The notes under the pieces: generated by a model
Database searches by the model: none
What the model was told of the DNA's origin: nothing
The model's input: only the letters and a program-made list of their open reading frames with translations
DNA from: Flavobacteriales bacterium UBA5933
GTDB lineage: Bacteria > Bacteroidota > Bacteroidia > Flavobacteriales > Weeksellaceae
Direction: 5' to 3'
Assembly: GCA_002430925.1 (NCBI GenBank)
Contig: DJDD01000174.1
Location: forward strand, 1 to 13,545
DNA: 13,545 nt
Translations under genes and position numbers: made by a program
Part shown: piece by piece, positions 1 to 7,193 of the stretch
How the letters are laid out: each line of letters starts with the position of its first letter
How positions within the stretch are numbered: position 1 is the first letter of the stretch

Positions 1-74
1 AAGCCTATGAAAAATATAATCGATCATATAAAGAAAAAAATAAATTTAGAAATAATTCTATAGAATTAGACTAA
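1..74 (+). CDS. C-terminal tail of an upstream gene (partial)
   Basis: A reading frame enters from the left edge and ends at TAA 72-74, giving a 23-residue tail rich in Lys, Asn and Tyr (it ends NNSIELD). The stop lies 6 bp before the start of the next gene, so the two are probably co-transcribed. In Flavobacteriia, genes for secreted GLPGLI-family proteins often sit directly before TonB-receptor-like genes such as the one that follows, so this may be such a protein. The tail itself carries no diagnostic motif; the family suggestion rests only on position. Confidence 0.45.
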   Translation, partial: AYEKYNRSYKEKNKFRNNSIELD

Positions 75-80
75 ATCAAA

Positions 81-2705
81 TTGAAAACAAAATTAACACT
101 ACTATTTATTCTAATTTCTCATTTCATTTTTGCACAATTAACAATCTCTGGAATTGTAAAAAATGAAAAAGGAGAACCAATTTCAGGTGCAAACATTACA
201 TTGTCACCAGGTAATTCAGATGAAACATTAACTTATTTTATAACCAAGTCTGATGGAAAATATTTGTTAAAAATAGATAATTCATTGCACGAAACTTACG
301 AAATAAGAGTTCGTGCAATGAATTATGCTTTTGTTTCAGAATTAATTAATGAATCTTCATCAAATTTTGATTTTACTTTACACGAAAAAGCGATTGAACT
401 AAAGGAAGTAAAATTAAAAGAATCTCCTATTCGTAAAAAAGGAGATACAATAGCCTATGATGTTACTAATTTTAAAGATATACAAGATCGCTCTATTGCT
501 GATGTTATAAAAAAAATGCCTGGAATAGAAATTGAAAGTTCTGGTCGAATTTTATATCAAGGTGAACCAATCAATAAATATTACATAGAAGGTATGGATT
601 TATTAGGTGGTAAATATGCTTTGGCTAACGAAAATCTTTCTGCTGATGCTGTATCTAAAGTTCAAATATTAGAAAATCATCAACCCATAAAAATATTAGA
701 TAGTTTAGTTTACAGTCCAAAAGCAGCACTCAATATCAAACTAAAAAATAAAATTACGTATTCTGGTAAGGCAGAAGTTGGTTTAGGGGTTTCGCCATTT
801 ATTTATCAAGCTAATGTTACTCCAATGTTGTTTACAAAACAACAACAAATGTTAGGTTCTTATCAAAGTAATAATAGAGGAAAAGATGTAAGTCAACAAT
901 TAAGTACATTAAGTTTAGAAGATTTATTAAATGATAATGAAAAATTTTCTAGCTCAAGTTGGTTGAATATAGCAAGTATAGAAACTCCAAATTTTGCAAG
1001 TGAACGTTGGTTAGATAATAATGTTAATCTAGGAACATGGAATCATTTATTTAAGTTAAAAAAAGAATTAGATTTAAGGTTAAATATTTCTTATTTAAAT
1101 GATTATCAAAAGCGTTTTGGAGAAACAACAACGCAATATTTTCTACCGACAGGAAATATATTTCTTAATGAAAGAAAAAGGAATTATCTACAATCAGAAA
1201 ATCTAGACATAAAAGCAACTCTTTTACGAAATAGTTCAAAAAATTATTTGGAAAATATTCTTGAATTTAAAGGAGATTGGAATAGTTCAAGAGGAGATTT
1301 ATTCAGAAATGATCAATTTATTCAACAAAGTTTATCTAAACCAAACAGAGAAATATCTAATCAGTTCAAAATTATAAAATCTATTGGTAAACAATTAATA
1401 ACGTTTCGTTCTATATTAGCTTTCAAAGATTACACAGAAAATTTGAGTATTTCTCCTGGATTATTCGAAAGCCTTATCAACCAAGGAAACACATACGAAA
1501 ATGCATTTCAAAATATTAGATTTAAAAGATTTGTATCAAATAATTATGCAGAATTCACAAAAGGACTAAAATCTTTTACTTTAGAATCTAAAATAGGTGT
1601 AAAATACATAAATCATACATTAAAAAGTGATTTAATGGCAGATAACCAACCCAAAGAAAGTCCATTTATAAATGACACGCGTTGGGCGACTTTAGACCCT
1701 TATGTTGAAAATAAATTTTCGTACAGAAAAAATAATTTCTCAACATCATTTGGTTTACCATTTCAATGGTATTATTTAGAAAATACTTCATTGAATACTA
1801 AAAATAGTTATCAGCGATTTTATGTTGAACCTAAAGTTAATTTATCTGTTGATTTTTCTAATTTTTGGAAATTCTCTACAAATCATTCATTTTCTAATGA
1901 TTTAGGTAATTTAACTCGACTGCACGAAGGTTATATTCTTTATAAATATAATTCTATACAACAAAATAACGGACAATTTAATGAAGTTAAAAAGTGGAAT
2001 TCTTCAATTCGATTTGAATATAAAAACCCTATAAAAGCTCGTTTTGCCAATTTTGGTTACAATTATACGTGGAATGAAAATAACCTTCTGTATAGCTATA
2101 AATATAATTCTGACGCAAGTACAGTTTTAGAAGTTCTAAACAAAAAAAATCATCAACAAACACATTCTTTTAATACAAAAATTAGTCAATATTTTTCTAA
2201 AATAAAAACGACAATTACGCTATCATCAGCATATAATTTTTCATTTTTTGATCAACAGATAAACAATGAATTAGTCAAAGTGAATAATACATCAATCGTT
2301 TCAAATTTTAAAGCTTCTTTACGAGTATTAAGTTGGTCAACTTTAGAATATGATTATAATATTATGAATTATAAAAATAAATTATCTGGTAACTCATCTC
2401 GAAGTCTTACCAATCAAATTCATCAAGTTGTAGTTCATTTTTTTCCAGCAAAACAACATTATATTAAACTAAATTTTGATTTTTATGTTAATGATGACAG
2501 AAAATTGAATCCCAATACTACTTTTGGTGATTTAATGTATCGTTACTCTCTTGTAAAAAGAAAAATAGATTTCGAATTATCTGCTTATAATTTGTTTAAC
2601 GAGAAATATTTTTCACAAAACTCTTTTTCTTCAAATTACGAAAGTCGTTTTGTTTACCAATTAAGACCTACACAATTGATGGTAACAACTCGTTTTAATT
2701 TCTAA
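81..2705 (+). CDS. Outer-membrane beta-barrel protein, TonB-dependent-receptor-like, with carboxypeptidase-regulatory N-domain
   Basis: The 874-aa protein starts at TTG, 6 bp after the previous stop. No in-frame ATG occurs for a long way, and this start gives a clean signal peptide (hydrophobic core LLFILISHFIFA, likely cleavage after Ala18). Residues about 20-106 form a CarboxypepD_reg-like beta-sandwich (ISGIVKNEKGEPISGANI, SDGKYLLKI). Residues about 118-210 look like a plug domain (KGDTIAYDV, IADVIKKMPGIEI, YYIEGMDLLGG, AVSKVQILENHQ). The rest is alternating aromatic/polar beta-strands ending in RFNF, as in outer-membrane barrels. No clear TonB box is visible. This class imports large substrates across the outer membrane or serves as a barrel partner of a secreted neighbour; the substrate cannot be read from sequence. 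The frame is intact over its full length. Confidence 0.85.
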   Translation: MKTKLTLLFILISHFIFAQLTISGIVKNEKGEPISGANITLSPGNSDETLTYFITKSDGKYLLKIDNSLHETYEIRVRAMNYAFVSELINESSSNFDFTLHEKAIELKEVKLKESPIRKKGDTIAYDVTNFKDIQDRSIADVIKKMPGIEIESSGRILYQGEPINKYYIEGMDLLGGKYALANENLSADAVSKVQILENHQPIKILDSLVYSPKAALNIKLKNKITYSGKAEVGLGVSPFIYQANVTPMLFTKQQQMLGSYQSNNRGKDVSQQLSTLSLEDLLNDNEKFSSSSWLNIASIETPNFASERWLDNNVNLGTWNHLFKLKKELDLRLNISYLNDYQKRFGETTTQYFLPTGNIFLNERKRNYLQSENLDIKATLLRNSSKNYLENILEFKGDWNSSRGDLFRNDQFIQQSLSKPNREISNQFKIIKSIGKQLITFRSILAFKDYTENLSISPGLFESLINQGNTYENAFQNIRFKRFVSNNYAEFTKGLKSFTLESKIGVKYINHTLKSDLMADNQPKESPFINDTRWATLDPYVENKFSYRKNNFSTSFGLPFQWYYLENTSLNTKNSYQRFYVEPKVNLSVDFSNFWKFSTNHSFSNDLGNLTRLHEGYILYKYNSIQQNNGQFNEVKKWNSSIRFEYKNPIKARFANFGYNYTWNENNLLYSYKYNSDASTVLEVLNKKNHQQTHSFNTKISQYFSKIKTTITLSSAYNFSFFDQQINNELVKVNNTSIVSNFKASLRVLSWSTLEYDYNIMNYKNKLSGNSSRSLTNQIHQVVVHFFPAKQHYIKLNFDFYVNDDRKLNPNTTFGDLMYRYSLVKRKIDFELSAYNLFNEKYFSQNSFSSNYESRFVYQLRPTQLMVTTRFNF

Positions 2706-2720
2706 TACAAATCTGCAAAA

Positions 2721-2810
2721 ACGATTGTAGTGCAAATCCTTTTTGCGGAGCGTTCTAGCGAAGTAAAAAGATTGAAATGGAAAGCGTGTTCCGAAGGATT
2801 TGCCCAAATT
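2721..2810. repeat. Palindromic intergenic repeat, copy A (downstream of htpG)
   Basis: An imperfect palindrome of about 90 bp lies between the two convergent genes. Its outer arms GCAAATCC (2732-2739) and GGATTTGC (2796-2803) are exact inverted complements. An inner pair of AATCCTTTTT-like arms lies around a GC-richer loop. On the - strand the last 20 bases nearly match the start of the repeat at 4861 (AATTTGGGCAAATCCTTCGG against AATTTGGGCAATCCCTTCGG), and the blocks CTTTCCATTTCAATCTTTTT and AAAAAGGATTT follow in the same order. It is a diverged member of the same family as the 4861-4980 copy, in inverted orientation. Confidence 0.65.
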
Positions 2811-2835
2811 ATTTAAAAAGTTATAGTATAAAAAT

Positions 2836-2876
2836 AAAAAAATGGGACAACCAAAATTTTGATTGCCCCATTTTTA
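2836..2876. terminator. Bidirectional intrinsic terminator between the barrel gene and htpG
   Basis: A hairpin with arms ATGGGACAA and TTGCCCCAT (one mismatch) encloses the self-complementary AAAATTTT. It is flanked by an A-run on the left and a T-run on the right, so it can act as a U-tract terminator in either direction. It lies 131 bp after the + strand barrel gene and 18 bp after the htpG stop on the - strand, which suits two convergent genes. Confidence 0.75.
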
Positions 2877-2893
2877 TATATACTTATCGTGGA

Positions 2894-4771
2894 TTATTTC
2901 ATGTTTTTGAAACTTCTATTAATAAAGTTTGTTAACTCTTTACCTTTTAAAAGTCCTTGAGATAATTTAGCTAAATCTAAGGCTTGACCAATAATTTCGT
3001 CTTTCTCCTCTTTTGTCGCTTTACCTAAAATTTCTGTTGCTAAATCTGAGTTCGCATTGATAACTAAGTTATACATTTCTGGGAAATTACCCATTCCGAA
3101 CATCCCTCCTCCTCCAGAAGCTTGCATATCTTTCATACGACGCATAAATTCTGATTGAGTAATAATGAATGGTGCATCAGAAGCAGATAAATCCTCTAAC
3201 TGAACTGTATAAGATTTACTGTTAATAGCTTCTGTAATGTCTGTTTTTAATTTCTCTTTATCTTCGTCTGATAATTTAGAAATTTTTACATCATCTTTTT
3301 CTATCAAATTGTTGATGTGATCTGCATCTACACGAACAAATGTTACATTTTCTTTTGATCCTTCTAATTTCTGAATTAAATGAGAAGCAATCGGAGAATC
3401 TAACAAGATAACTTCGTATCCTTTTTCTTTTGCTATTTGTATGTACTGATCTTGTGCATCTACATCCGAAGCATAAAGAACAACCATTTTTCCATCTTTG
3501 CTTGTTTGGTTGTCTTTTATTTTATCTGTTAACTCTGTCCAAGTAAAATAATTTCCGTCTACAGTTGGGTACAATGCAAATTTGTCTGATTTTTCGAAGA
3601 ATTTTTCTTCAGAAATCATTCCGTATTCAATTACAACTTTTATGTCGTTCCATTTTTGCTCGAAATCTTCACGATTCTGAGTCATTAATGATGACATTTT
3701 ATCTGCTACTTTTTTAGTAATGTGAGCAGAGATTTTTTTCACAGCTCCATCAGCTTGTAAGTAAGAACGAGAAACGTTCAATGGAATATCTGGAGAATCT
3801 ATAACACCACGTAACAACATTAAGAAATCTGGTACAATTCCTTTTACCTCATCCGTTACAAACACTTGGTTTTGGTACAATTGTATTTTATCTTTATCGA
3901 TATTGATGTTGTTTCCTAATTTAGGAAAGAATAAAATCCCTGTTAGGTTGAACGGATAATCTACATTTAAGTGAATGTGAAACAATGGCTCGTCGAATTG
4001 CATTGGATACAATTCTCTGTAGAATTTTGAGTAATCTTCGTCTGTTAAATCCGATGGAGATTTTGTCCAAGCTGGTGTTGGATTGTTAATGATATCATCT
4101 ACTTCTATTTCCTCTGGTTTTGCATCTTCTGCAGCTCCTTCTGGTAATGGAAGTGTTTCTTTGCGTGTTCCGAATTTAATAGGAACTGGCATAAACTTGT
4201 TGTATTTCGTCAACAACTCACGGATTTTATAATCATCTAAAAACTCTTTAGAATCCTCAGAAATATGTAAAATTATTTCTGTTCCACGATCTGTTTTGTC
4301 TGCAACATCCAATGTAAATTCTGGAGAACCATCACAAGTCCAATGTGCTGCTGGCGCATCTTTGTAAGATTTTGTAATAATCTCTACTTTGTCTGCCACC
4401 ATAAAAGCAGAATAGAAACCTAAACCAAAATGACCAATAATTCCATCAGCATCTTTGTGTTGGTTTATAAACTCCTCAGCTCCAGAAAAAGCAACTTGGT
4501 TGATGTATTTTTCAACCTCCTCAGCTGTCATCCCTAAACCTTGGTCGATGATATGCAAAGTAGAATCTTCTTTATTTATTTTTACTTCAATCTTTGGATC
4601 TCCGTATTCTACTTGTGCTTCTCCTATATTTGTTAAATGTTTTAATTTTAATGTTGCATCTGTTGCATTTGAAACTAATTCACGTAAAAAGATTTCGTGA
4701 TCAGAGTATAAGAATTTTTTAATTAACGGAAAGATATTTTCCACCGATACATTAATGCTTCCTTTGTTCAT
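2894..4771 (-). CDS. htpG: Molecular chaperone HtpG (bacterial Hsp90)
   Basis: The 625-aa protein is a full-length cytosolic Hsp90, an ATP-dependent dimeric chaperone that refolds and remodels client proteins with DnaK. The N-terminal GHKL ATPase has the catalytic Glu31 and Asn35 in ELVSNATDA, the nucleotide-binding Asp in DQGLGM (76-81), the lid glycines of GHFGLGFYS (113-121) and RGTEI (162-166). A short acidic linker lies around 211-226. The middle domain carries the ATP-contacting Arg335 in LNVSRSYLQ, and a complete C-terminal dimerisation domain follows. The gene stands alone with its own likely promoter (4819-4847) and a shared terminator. The start ATG matches the usual N-terminus. The reading frame is intact and serves as a control for sequence quality in this window. 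Confidence 0.98.
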   Translation of the reverse strand: MNKGSINVSVENIFPLIKKFLYSDHEIFLRELVSNATDATLKLKHLTNIGEAQVEYGDPKIEVKINKEDSTLHIIDQGLGMTAEEVEKYINQVAFSGAEEFINQHKDADGIIGHFGLGFYSAFMVADKVEIITKSYKDAPAAHWTCDGSPEFTLDVADKTDRGTEIILHISEDSKEFLDDYKIRELLTKYNKFMPVPIKFGTRKETLPLPEGAAEDAKPEEIEVDDIINNPTPAWTKSPSDLTDEDYSKFYRELYPMQFDEPLFHIHLNVDYPFNLTGILFFPKLGNNINIDKDKIQLYQNQVFVTDEVKGIVPDFLMLLRGVIDSPDIPLNVSRSYLQADGAVKKISAHITKKVADKMSSLMTQNREDFEQKWNDIKVVIEYGMISEEKFFEKSDKFALYPTVDGNYFTWTELTDKIKDNQTSKDGKMVVLYASDVDAQDQYIQIAKEKGYEVILLDSPIASHLIQKLEGSKENVTFVRVDADHINNLIEKDDVKISKLSDEDKEKLKTDITEAINSKSYTVQLEDLSASDAPFIITQSEFMRRMKDMQASGGGGMFGMGNFPEMYNLVINANSDLATEILGKATKEEKDEIIGQALDLAKLSQGLLKGKELTNFINRSFKNMK

Positions 4772-4818
4772 ATATTTAGTTTTTTTATAAAATTTATAGA
4801 TGTACTCACTTAATCAAA

Positions 4819-4847
4819 CAAAATACCACTCAGTAATAATATGACAA
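4819..4847 (-). promoter_or_regulatory. Candidate htpG promoter (Bacteroidota -33/-7 type)
   Basis: On the - strand, TTG (4847-4845) is followed by 19 nt and TATTTTG (4825-4819). This is close to the Bacteroidota sigma-ABfr consensus TTG-N19-21-TAnnTTTG, and it would place transcription start about 40 nt before the htpG ATG. A perfect 11-bp odd palindrome, GACAATTTGTC (4843-4853), overlaps the -33 element and could be an operator; that part is speculative. Confidence 0.5.
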
Positions 4848-4860
4848 TTTGTCTTAAAAT

Positions 4861-4980
4861 AATTTGGGCAATCCCTTCGGTCGGGCTTTACATTGCAATC
4901 TTTTTTTGATTGGTCATTGAAGCTCTCGAAATGAATCCAATCAAAAAAAGGATTTCCATTTCAATCCCTATTGTGATTTA
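4861..4980. repeat. Palindromic intergenic repeat, copy B (upstream of htpG)
   Basis: A structured non-coding element of about 120 bp fills much of the 328-bp gap between htpG and the next gene. Its core is a long hairpin: AATCTTTTTTTGATTGG (4897-4913) pairs with CCAATCAAAAAAAGGATT (4937-4954) around a 23-nt loop that itself contains a short imperfect palindrome (tcat...atga around AGCT). The left end AATTTGGGCAATCCCTTCGG nearly matches the reverse complement of 2791-2810. It lacks an ORF and looks like a REP- or MITE-type intergenic repeat. Confidence 0.65.
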
Positions 4981-5011
4981 GATAATCAATAATATAATTG
5001 AGTAAAATAAT

Positions 5012-5019
5012 TATATTTG
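5012..5019 (+). promoter_or_regulatory. Candidate -7 promoter element (TATATTTG) for the 5100 gene
   Basis: TATATTTG matches the Bacteroidota -7 consensus TAnnTTTG exactly and lies 43 bp before an ATG at 5063 and 80 bp before the ATG at 5100. No TTG is found at the ideal 19-21 nt spacing; the nearest is 12 nt upstream. Only the -7 half is therefore supported. Confidence 0.4.
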
Positions 5020-5099
5020 CGGAGATAAATAAATTAGCTGTAATTATTCCAAACAACATTCCATGACAGAAAACGACTTTAATAACCATTTAAAAAAAA

Positions 5100-5573
5100 A
5101 TGGCAAATAAAGGATATGATGATGCAAAATTTTACCTCGATATTTTAATAGAAAATGGTATTATAAATAAATCTGACGAAAAAGTAAAACAGCTTTTCAT
5201 TAATTGGTTTAAAAAAAATAAAGAATTTGATTTACAAATCGAAAATGGAGATTTTGCTATAGAAGATGGCGATTTCAAATTTGTTCCTGACTTTGAAAAA
5301 ATAGACATTATCAAATTTATAAATTGGTATAATAATGAAAAAGATGATTTCATCAAGTATCTTAATGAAAATGGAATTTTGACTATAAAACAAGACTCAA
5401 TATTACGTCAAAATATTAAAACTGAAAATATTGTAATAAATAATGGAAAAATAAAATCTTTAAATCAAAATAGCCAAAATGAATCAAAACGAATTCGTTG
5501 GGATATAATTAGATTTTTAGGTTTTATTATAGCATTGTTAACTTTTCTTTTTGGAGATAACATTTTTAGTTGA
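5100..5573 (+). CDS. Protein of unknown function with C-terminal membrane anchor, probably the 5' part of a broken gene
   Basis: This 157-aa frame encodes a soluble, acidic N-terminal part (helical, with INWFKKNKEF and INWYNNEKDDF) and one strong membrane segment at residues 139-155 (FLGFIIALLTFLFG) after a basic KRIRWD stretch. That predicts a cytoplasmic N-terminus. I do not recognise the family. The frame stops at TGA 5571-5573 just after the membrane segment, yet continues open in the same frame to 5963. At the 5' side, an ATG at 5063 opens a short frame (MTENDFNNHLKK) that would join this one if the A9 run at 5092-5100 had eight As. The start is therefore uncertain: ATG 5100 as it stands, ATG 5063 in an ancestral frame. 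Confidence 0.6.
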   Translation: MANKGYDDAKFYLDILIENGIINKSDEKVKQLFINWFKKNKEFDLQIENGDFAIEDGDFKFVPDFEKIDIIKFINWYNNEKDDFIKYLNENGILTIKQDSILRQNIKTENIVINNGKIKSLNQNSQNESKRIRWDIIRFLGFIIALLTFLFGDNIFS

Positions 5574-5963
5574 CTAAATATAAATAATAATGTAACTAAA
5601 AATTCTAAAAATATAGAACTCTTAGAAATTACAGATACAATACAAGTTCCATATTTAAATAGTAAACCTATTTTGGATAAAGGATTATTTCTACAACAAA
5701 ATTATACAGAATTAGTATTTGGTGGAGCTAATATTGATAGTGTAAAAATTAGTTCTCGAAAAAAAACAGGAGAAAAAATAGAAATAAAGAAAAATAATAG
5801 CAATAATTTGATTCTTGATATTTTTGAAAAACCATATATTGAATTTTCTTATAAAAAGCGATTTTATTCTTTGGAAATAGTTTCTGAAAATTCTGGAAAT
5901 AGTTTTATATGCATCATAAAAAATATTAATGAACCTACTCTAAATTTGTTAGAAGTTAGATAA
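5574..5963 (+). pseudogene. In-frame continuation of the 5100 gene beyond a TGA stop
   Basis: From TGA 5571-5573 the same frame stays open for 129 codons to TAA at 5961-5963. The encoded segment looks like an extracytoplasmic beta-rich domain (ITDTIQVPYLNS, NYTELVFGGANIDSVKIS, PYIEFSYKKRFYSLEIV) with protein-like composition. Joined to the 5' part it gives a protein of about 287 residues: cytoplasmic domain, one membrane helix, outer domain. A TTG at 5673 could start a separate 96-aa protein, but this would lack a signal sequence and begin mid-domain. A single nonsense change, for example TGG to TGA, is the simpler reading. Confidence 0.55.
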
Positions 5964-6197
5964 AAAAATAACTATAGCTAACAAAGATTTGGCGAAATGA
6001 CTGTTTAATTAATAAAAATTTCTTCTTTTTTTGTCACAACAGTTTTTATATTTATTTACTATTTATTATTTTGTAAAAGTATACATGATTAATTTTTTTT
6101 TAATTTAGTAATCAGAGGAAGCATTTAATCTTTTTTGGGATTCTTAAAATTTAACTTCTTCTAATTCAAACATTTCACACTAATTAAGAACAAACTA

Positions 6198-6764
6198 ATG
6201 TCAATATTTCATTATACAAGTATCAAATCTTTAGCTTTAATTCTAGAGTCAAAAAAAATACGCTTTACAAGACTAGATTCTCAAGATGACCTCAAAGAAA
6301 TCGAAGGATTACCAGAAAATTTAAAATCCTATTTTTTTATTTCTTGCTGGACAGAAGATTCAGAAGAAAACCTTTCTTTATGGAGTATGTATACTCAAAT
6401 GAAAGGTATTAGAATCGAGTTTCCAAAAGAATTTTATCTGAAATATACTCATAAAGAAGGAGATTATGGAAATTGGGGATATACAAAAGAAACAACATGT
6501 CCGCTAAGTATTGACGAAATACGAACAGATAATTATTTAATTTCTAATCCTTTTTGGTTAGAAGATGGTTTTTATACAAAAGTTGTTTATGATATAAACT
6601 ACAAAGAATTTAAAAAAAATGCAGTCAGTCACAAAGAAAATAAAACAATTATTACACATGCAAAGAATTTAATTAGATATAAAAGTCCTATTTGGAAATT
6701 TCAAAATGAATCAAGATTCTACATTATAGCTAAACCATTACCAGATTTAAATTTGTATAATTGA
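6198..6764 (+). CDS. DUF2971 family protein, truncated by an in-frame TGA
   Basis: The 188-aa frame begins MSIFHYTSIKSLALILESKKIRF in the manner of DUF2971 proteins: HYTS, then a helix, then xIRFTRLDSQDDLKE. It continues with FISCWTEDSEENLSLWSMY and GIRIEFP, both typical of that family, and ends near NESRFYIIAKP, the equivalent of the conserved E-x-R-(F/Y) block. DUF2971 proteins are often found in bacterial defence and mobile regions; their activity is not something I can state. The HYT start resembles the N-terminal His of ADP-ribosyltransferase folds, which is only an inference. The usual C-terminal part of the family lies in the same frame beyond TGA 6762-6764, so this copy is probably broken. 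Confidence 0.65.
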   Translation: MSIFHYTSIKSLALILESKKIRFTRLDSQDDLKEIEGLPENLKSYFFISCWTEDSEENLSLWSMYTQMKGIRIEFPKEFYLKYTHKEGDYGNWGYTKETTCPLSIDEIRTDNYLISNPFWLEDGFYTKVVYDINYKEFKKNAVSHKENKTIITHAKNLIRYKSPIWKFQNESRFYIIAKPLPDLNLYN

Positions 6765-6989
6765 GATAGAAATGCTCAGATGTTAGATATTGGCTTCTAT
6801 GATATTGTAAACGAAACACAATATATTGATGTTAACATTTCAAATGAAGTAATTGATAATATTATTGTTCGAGTGCATCCAAATTGTGATTTTGCTGATA
6901 GATTATTAATTGAATCATTACTTTATAAATATACAAATAATGGAAAACTAGAATTAAGTAATCTAAATGACAATTACAGAACTAGATAA
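6765..6989 (+). pseudogene. C-terminal part of the DUF2971 gene beyond the TGA
   Basis: The frame of the 6198 gene continues open after TGA 6762-6764 for 74 codons to TAA 6987-6989. The segment (YIDVNISNEVIDNII, then NCDFADRLLIESLLYK, then GKLELSNLND) fits the normal end of a DUF2971 protein: a strand-helix element predicting a conserved contact region, a helix and a final Ser-containing strand. Joined, the protein would be about 263 aa, a normal length for the family. An ATG at 6780 could start a 69-aa peptide on its own, but nothing suggests independent function. Confidence 0.6.
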
Positions 6990-7018
6990 ATTACAAGCTT
7001 AAAAATTATCATAAACAA

Positions 7019-7060
7019 CTCTAATTCAAAATAGTAAAATCTATTTTAAGGAGTTTTTTA
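7019..7060 (+). terminator. Probable intrinsic terminator after the DUF2971 gene
   Basis: The arms AAAATAG (7028-7034) and CTATTTT (7041-7047) pair exactly around a 6-nt loop. The stem can extend through CTC (7019-7021) with GAG (7051-7053), and a run of Ts follows at 7054-7059. It lies 30 bp past the end of the DUF2971 frame. Confidence 0.5.
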
Positions 7061-7111
7061 TTTATTTCTACTACTGAATTATATAATTAATATAGCTCAA
7101 AAACGTACTTT

Positions 7112-7149
7112 ACTAAATATTTAGTTTACAAAAAACTAATTATATTAGT
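7112..7149. promoter_or_regulatory. Two tandem palindromic sites upstream of the DUF4844-like lipoprotein
   Basis: ACTAAATATTTAGT (7112-7125) is a perfect 14-bp palindrome. ACTAAT-TAT-ATTAGT (7135-7149) is a perfect inverted repeat with the same half-site (ACTAA/TTAGT). The centres are about 23.5 bp apart, a little over two helical turns, and both lie 45-82 bp before the ATG at 7194. The arrangement resembles a double operator for a dimeric regulator, but no regulator gene is in the window. In such AT-rich DNA, chance palindromes are a real alternative. Confidence 0.35.
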
Positions 7150-7193
7150 AGCAAAGTTAATGGAAAAAAATTAATAACAATTTCAGCTACATC

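Noticed and set aside
4455..4700. 81-codon + strand ORF inside htpG
   Set aside because: It is a shadow frame opposite the strongly conserved Hsp90 ATPase domain, and the translation has no protein-like features of its own.
5132..5356. 74-codon - strand ORF opposite the 5100 gene
   Set aside because: It is low-complexity Ser/Phe-rich reverse reading of an A-rich coding strand, with no promoter or neighbour to support it.
5571..5573. Selenocysteine at the TGA
   Set aside because: The DNA just after the codon is nearly all A/T and shows no stem-loop of the bacterial SECIS kind; the same is true after TGA 6762.
5974..6004. GCTAACAAAGATTTGGC-like segment as an integron-type recombination site
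   Set aside because: It resembles the consensus start of some cassette sites, but no matching complementary end and no second copy were found between the neighbouring accessory genes.
5571..6764. Reassigned genetic code with TGA as a sense codon
   Set aside because: Intact genes in the window use TGG for Trp and contain no in-frame TGA, so a genome-wide recoding is not supported.
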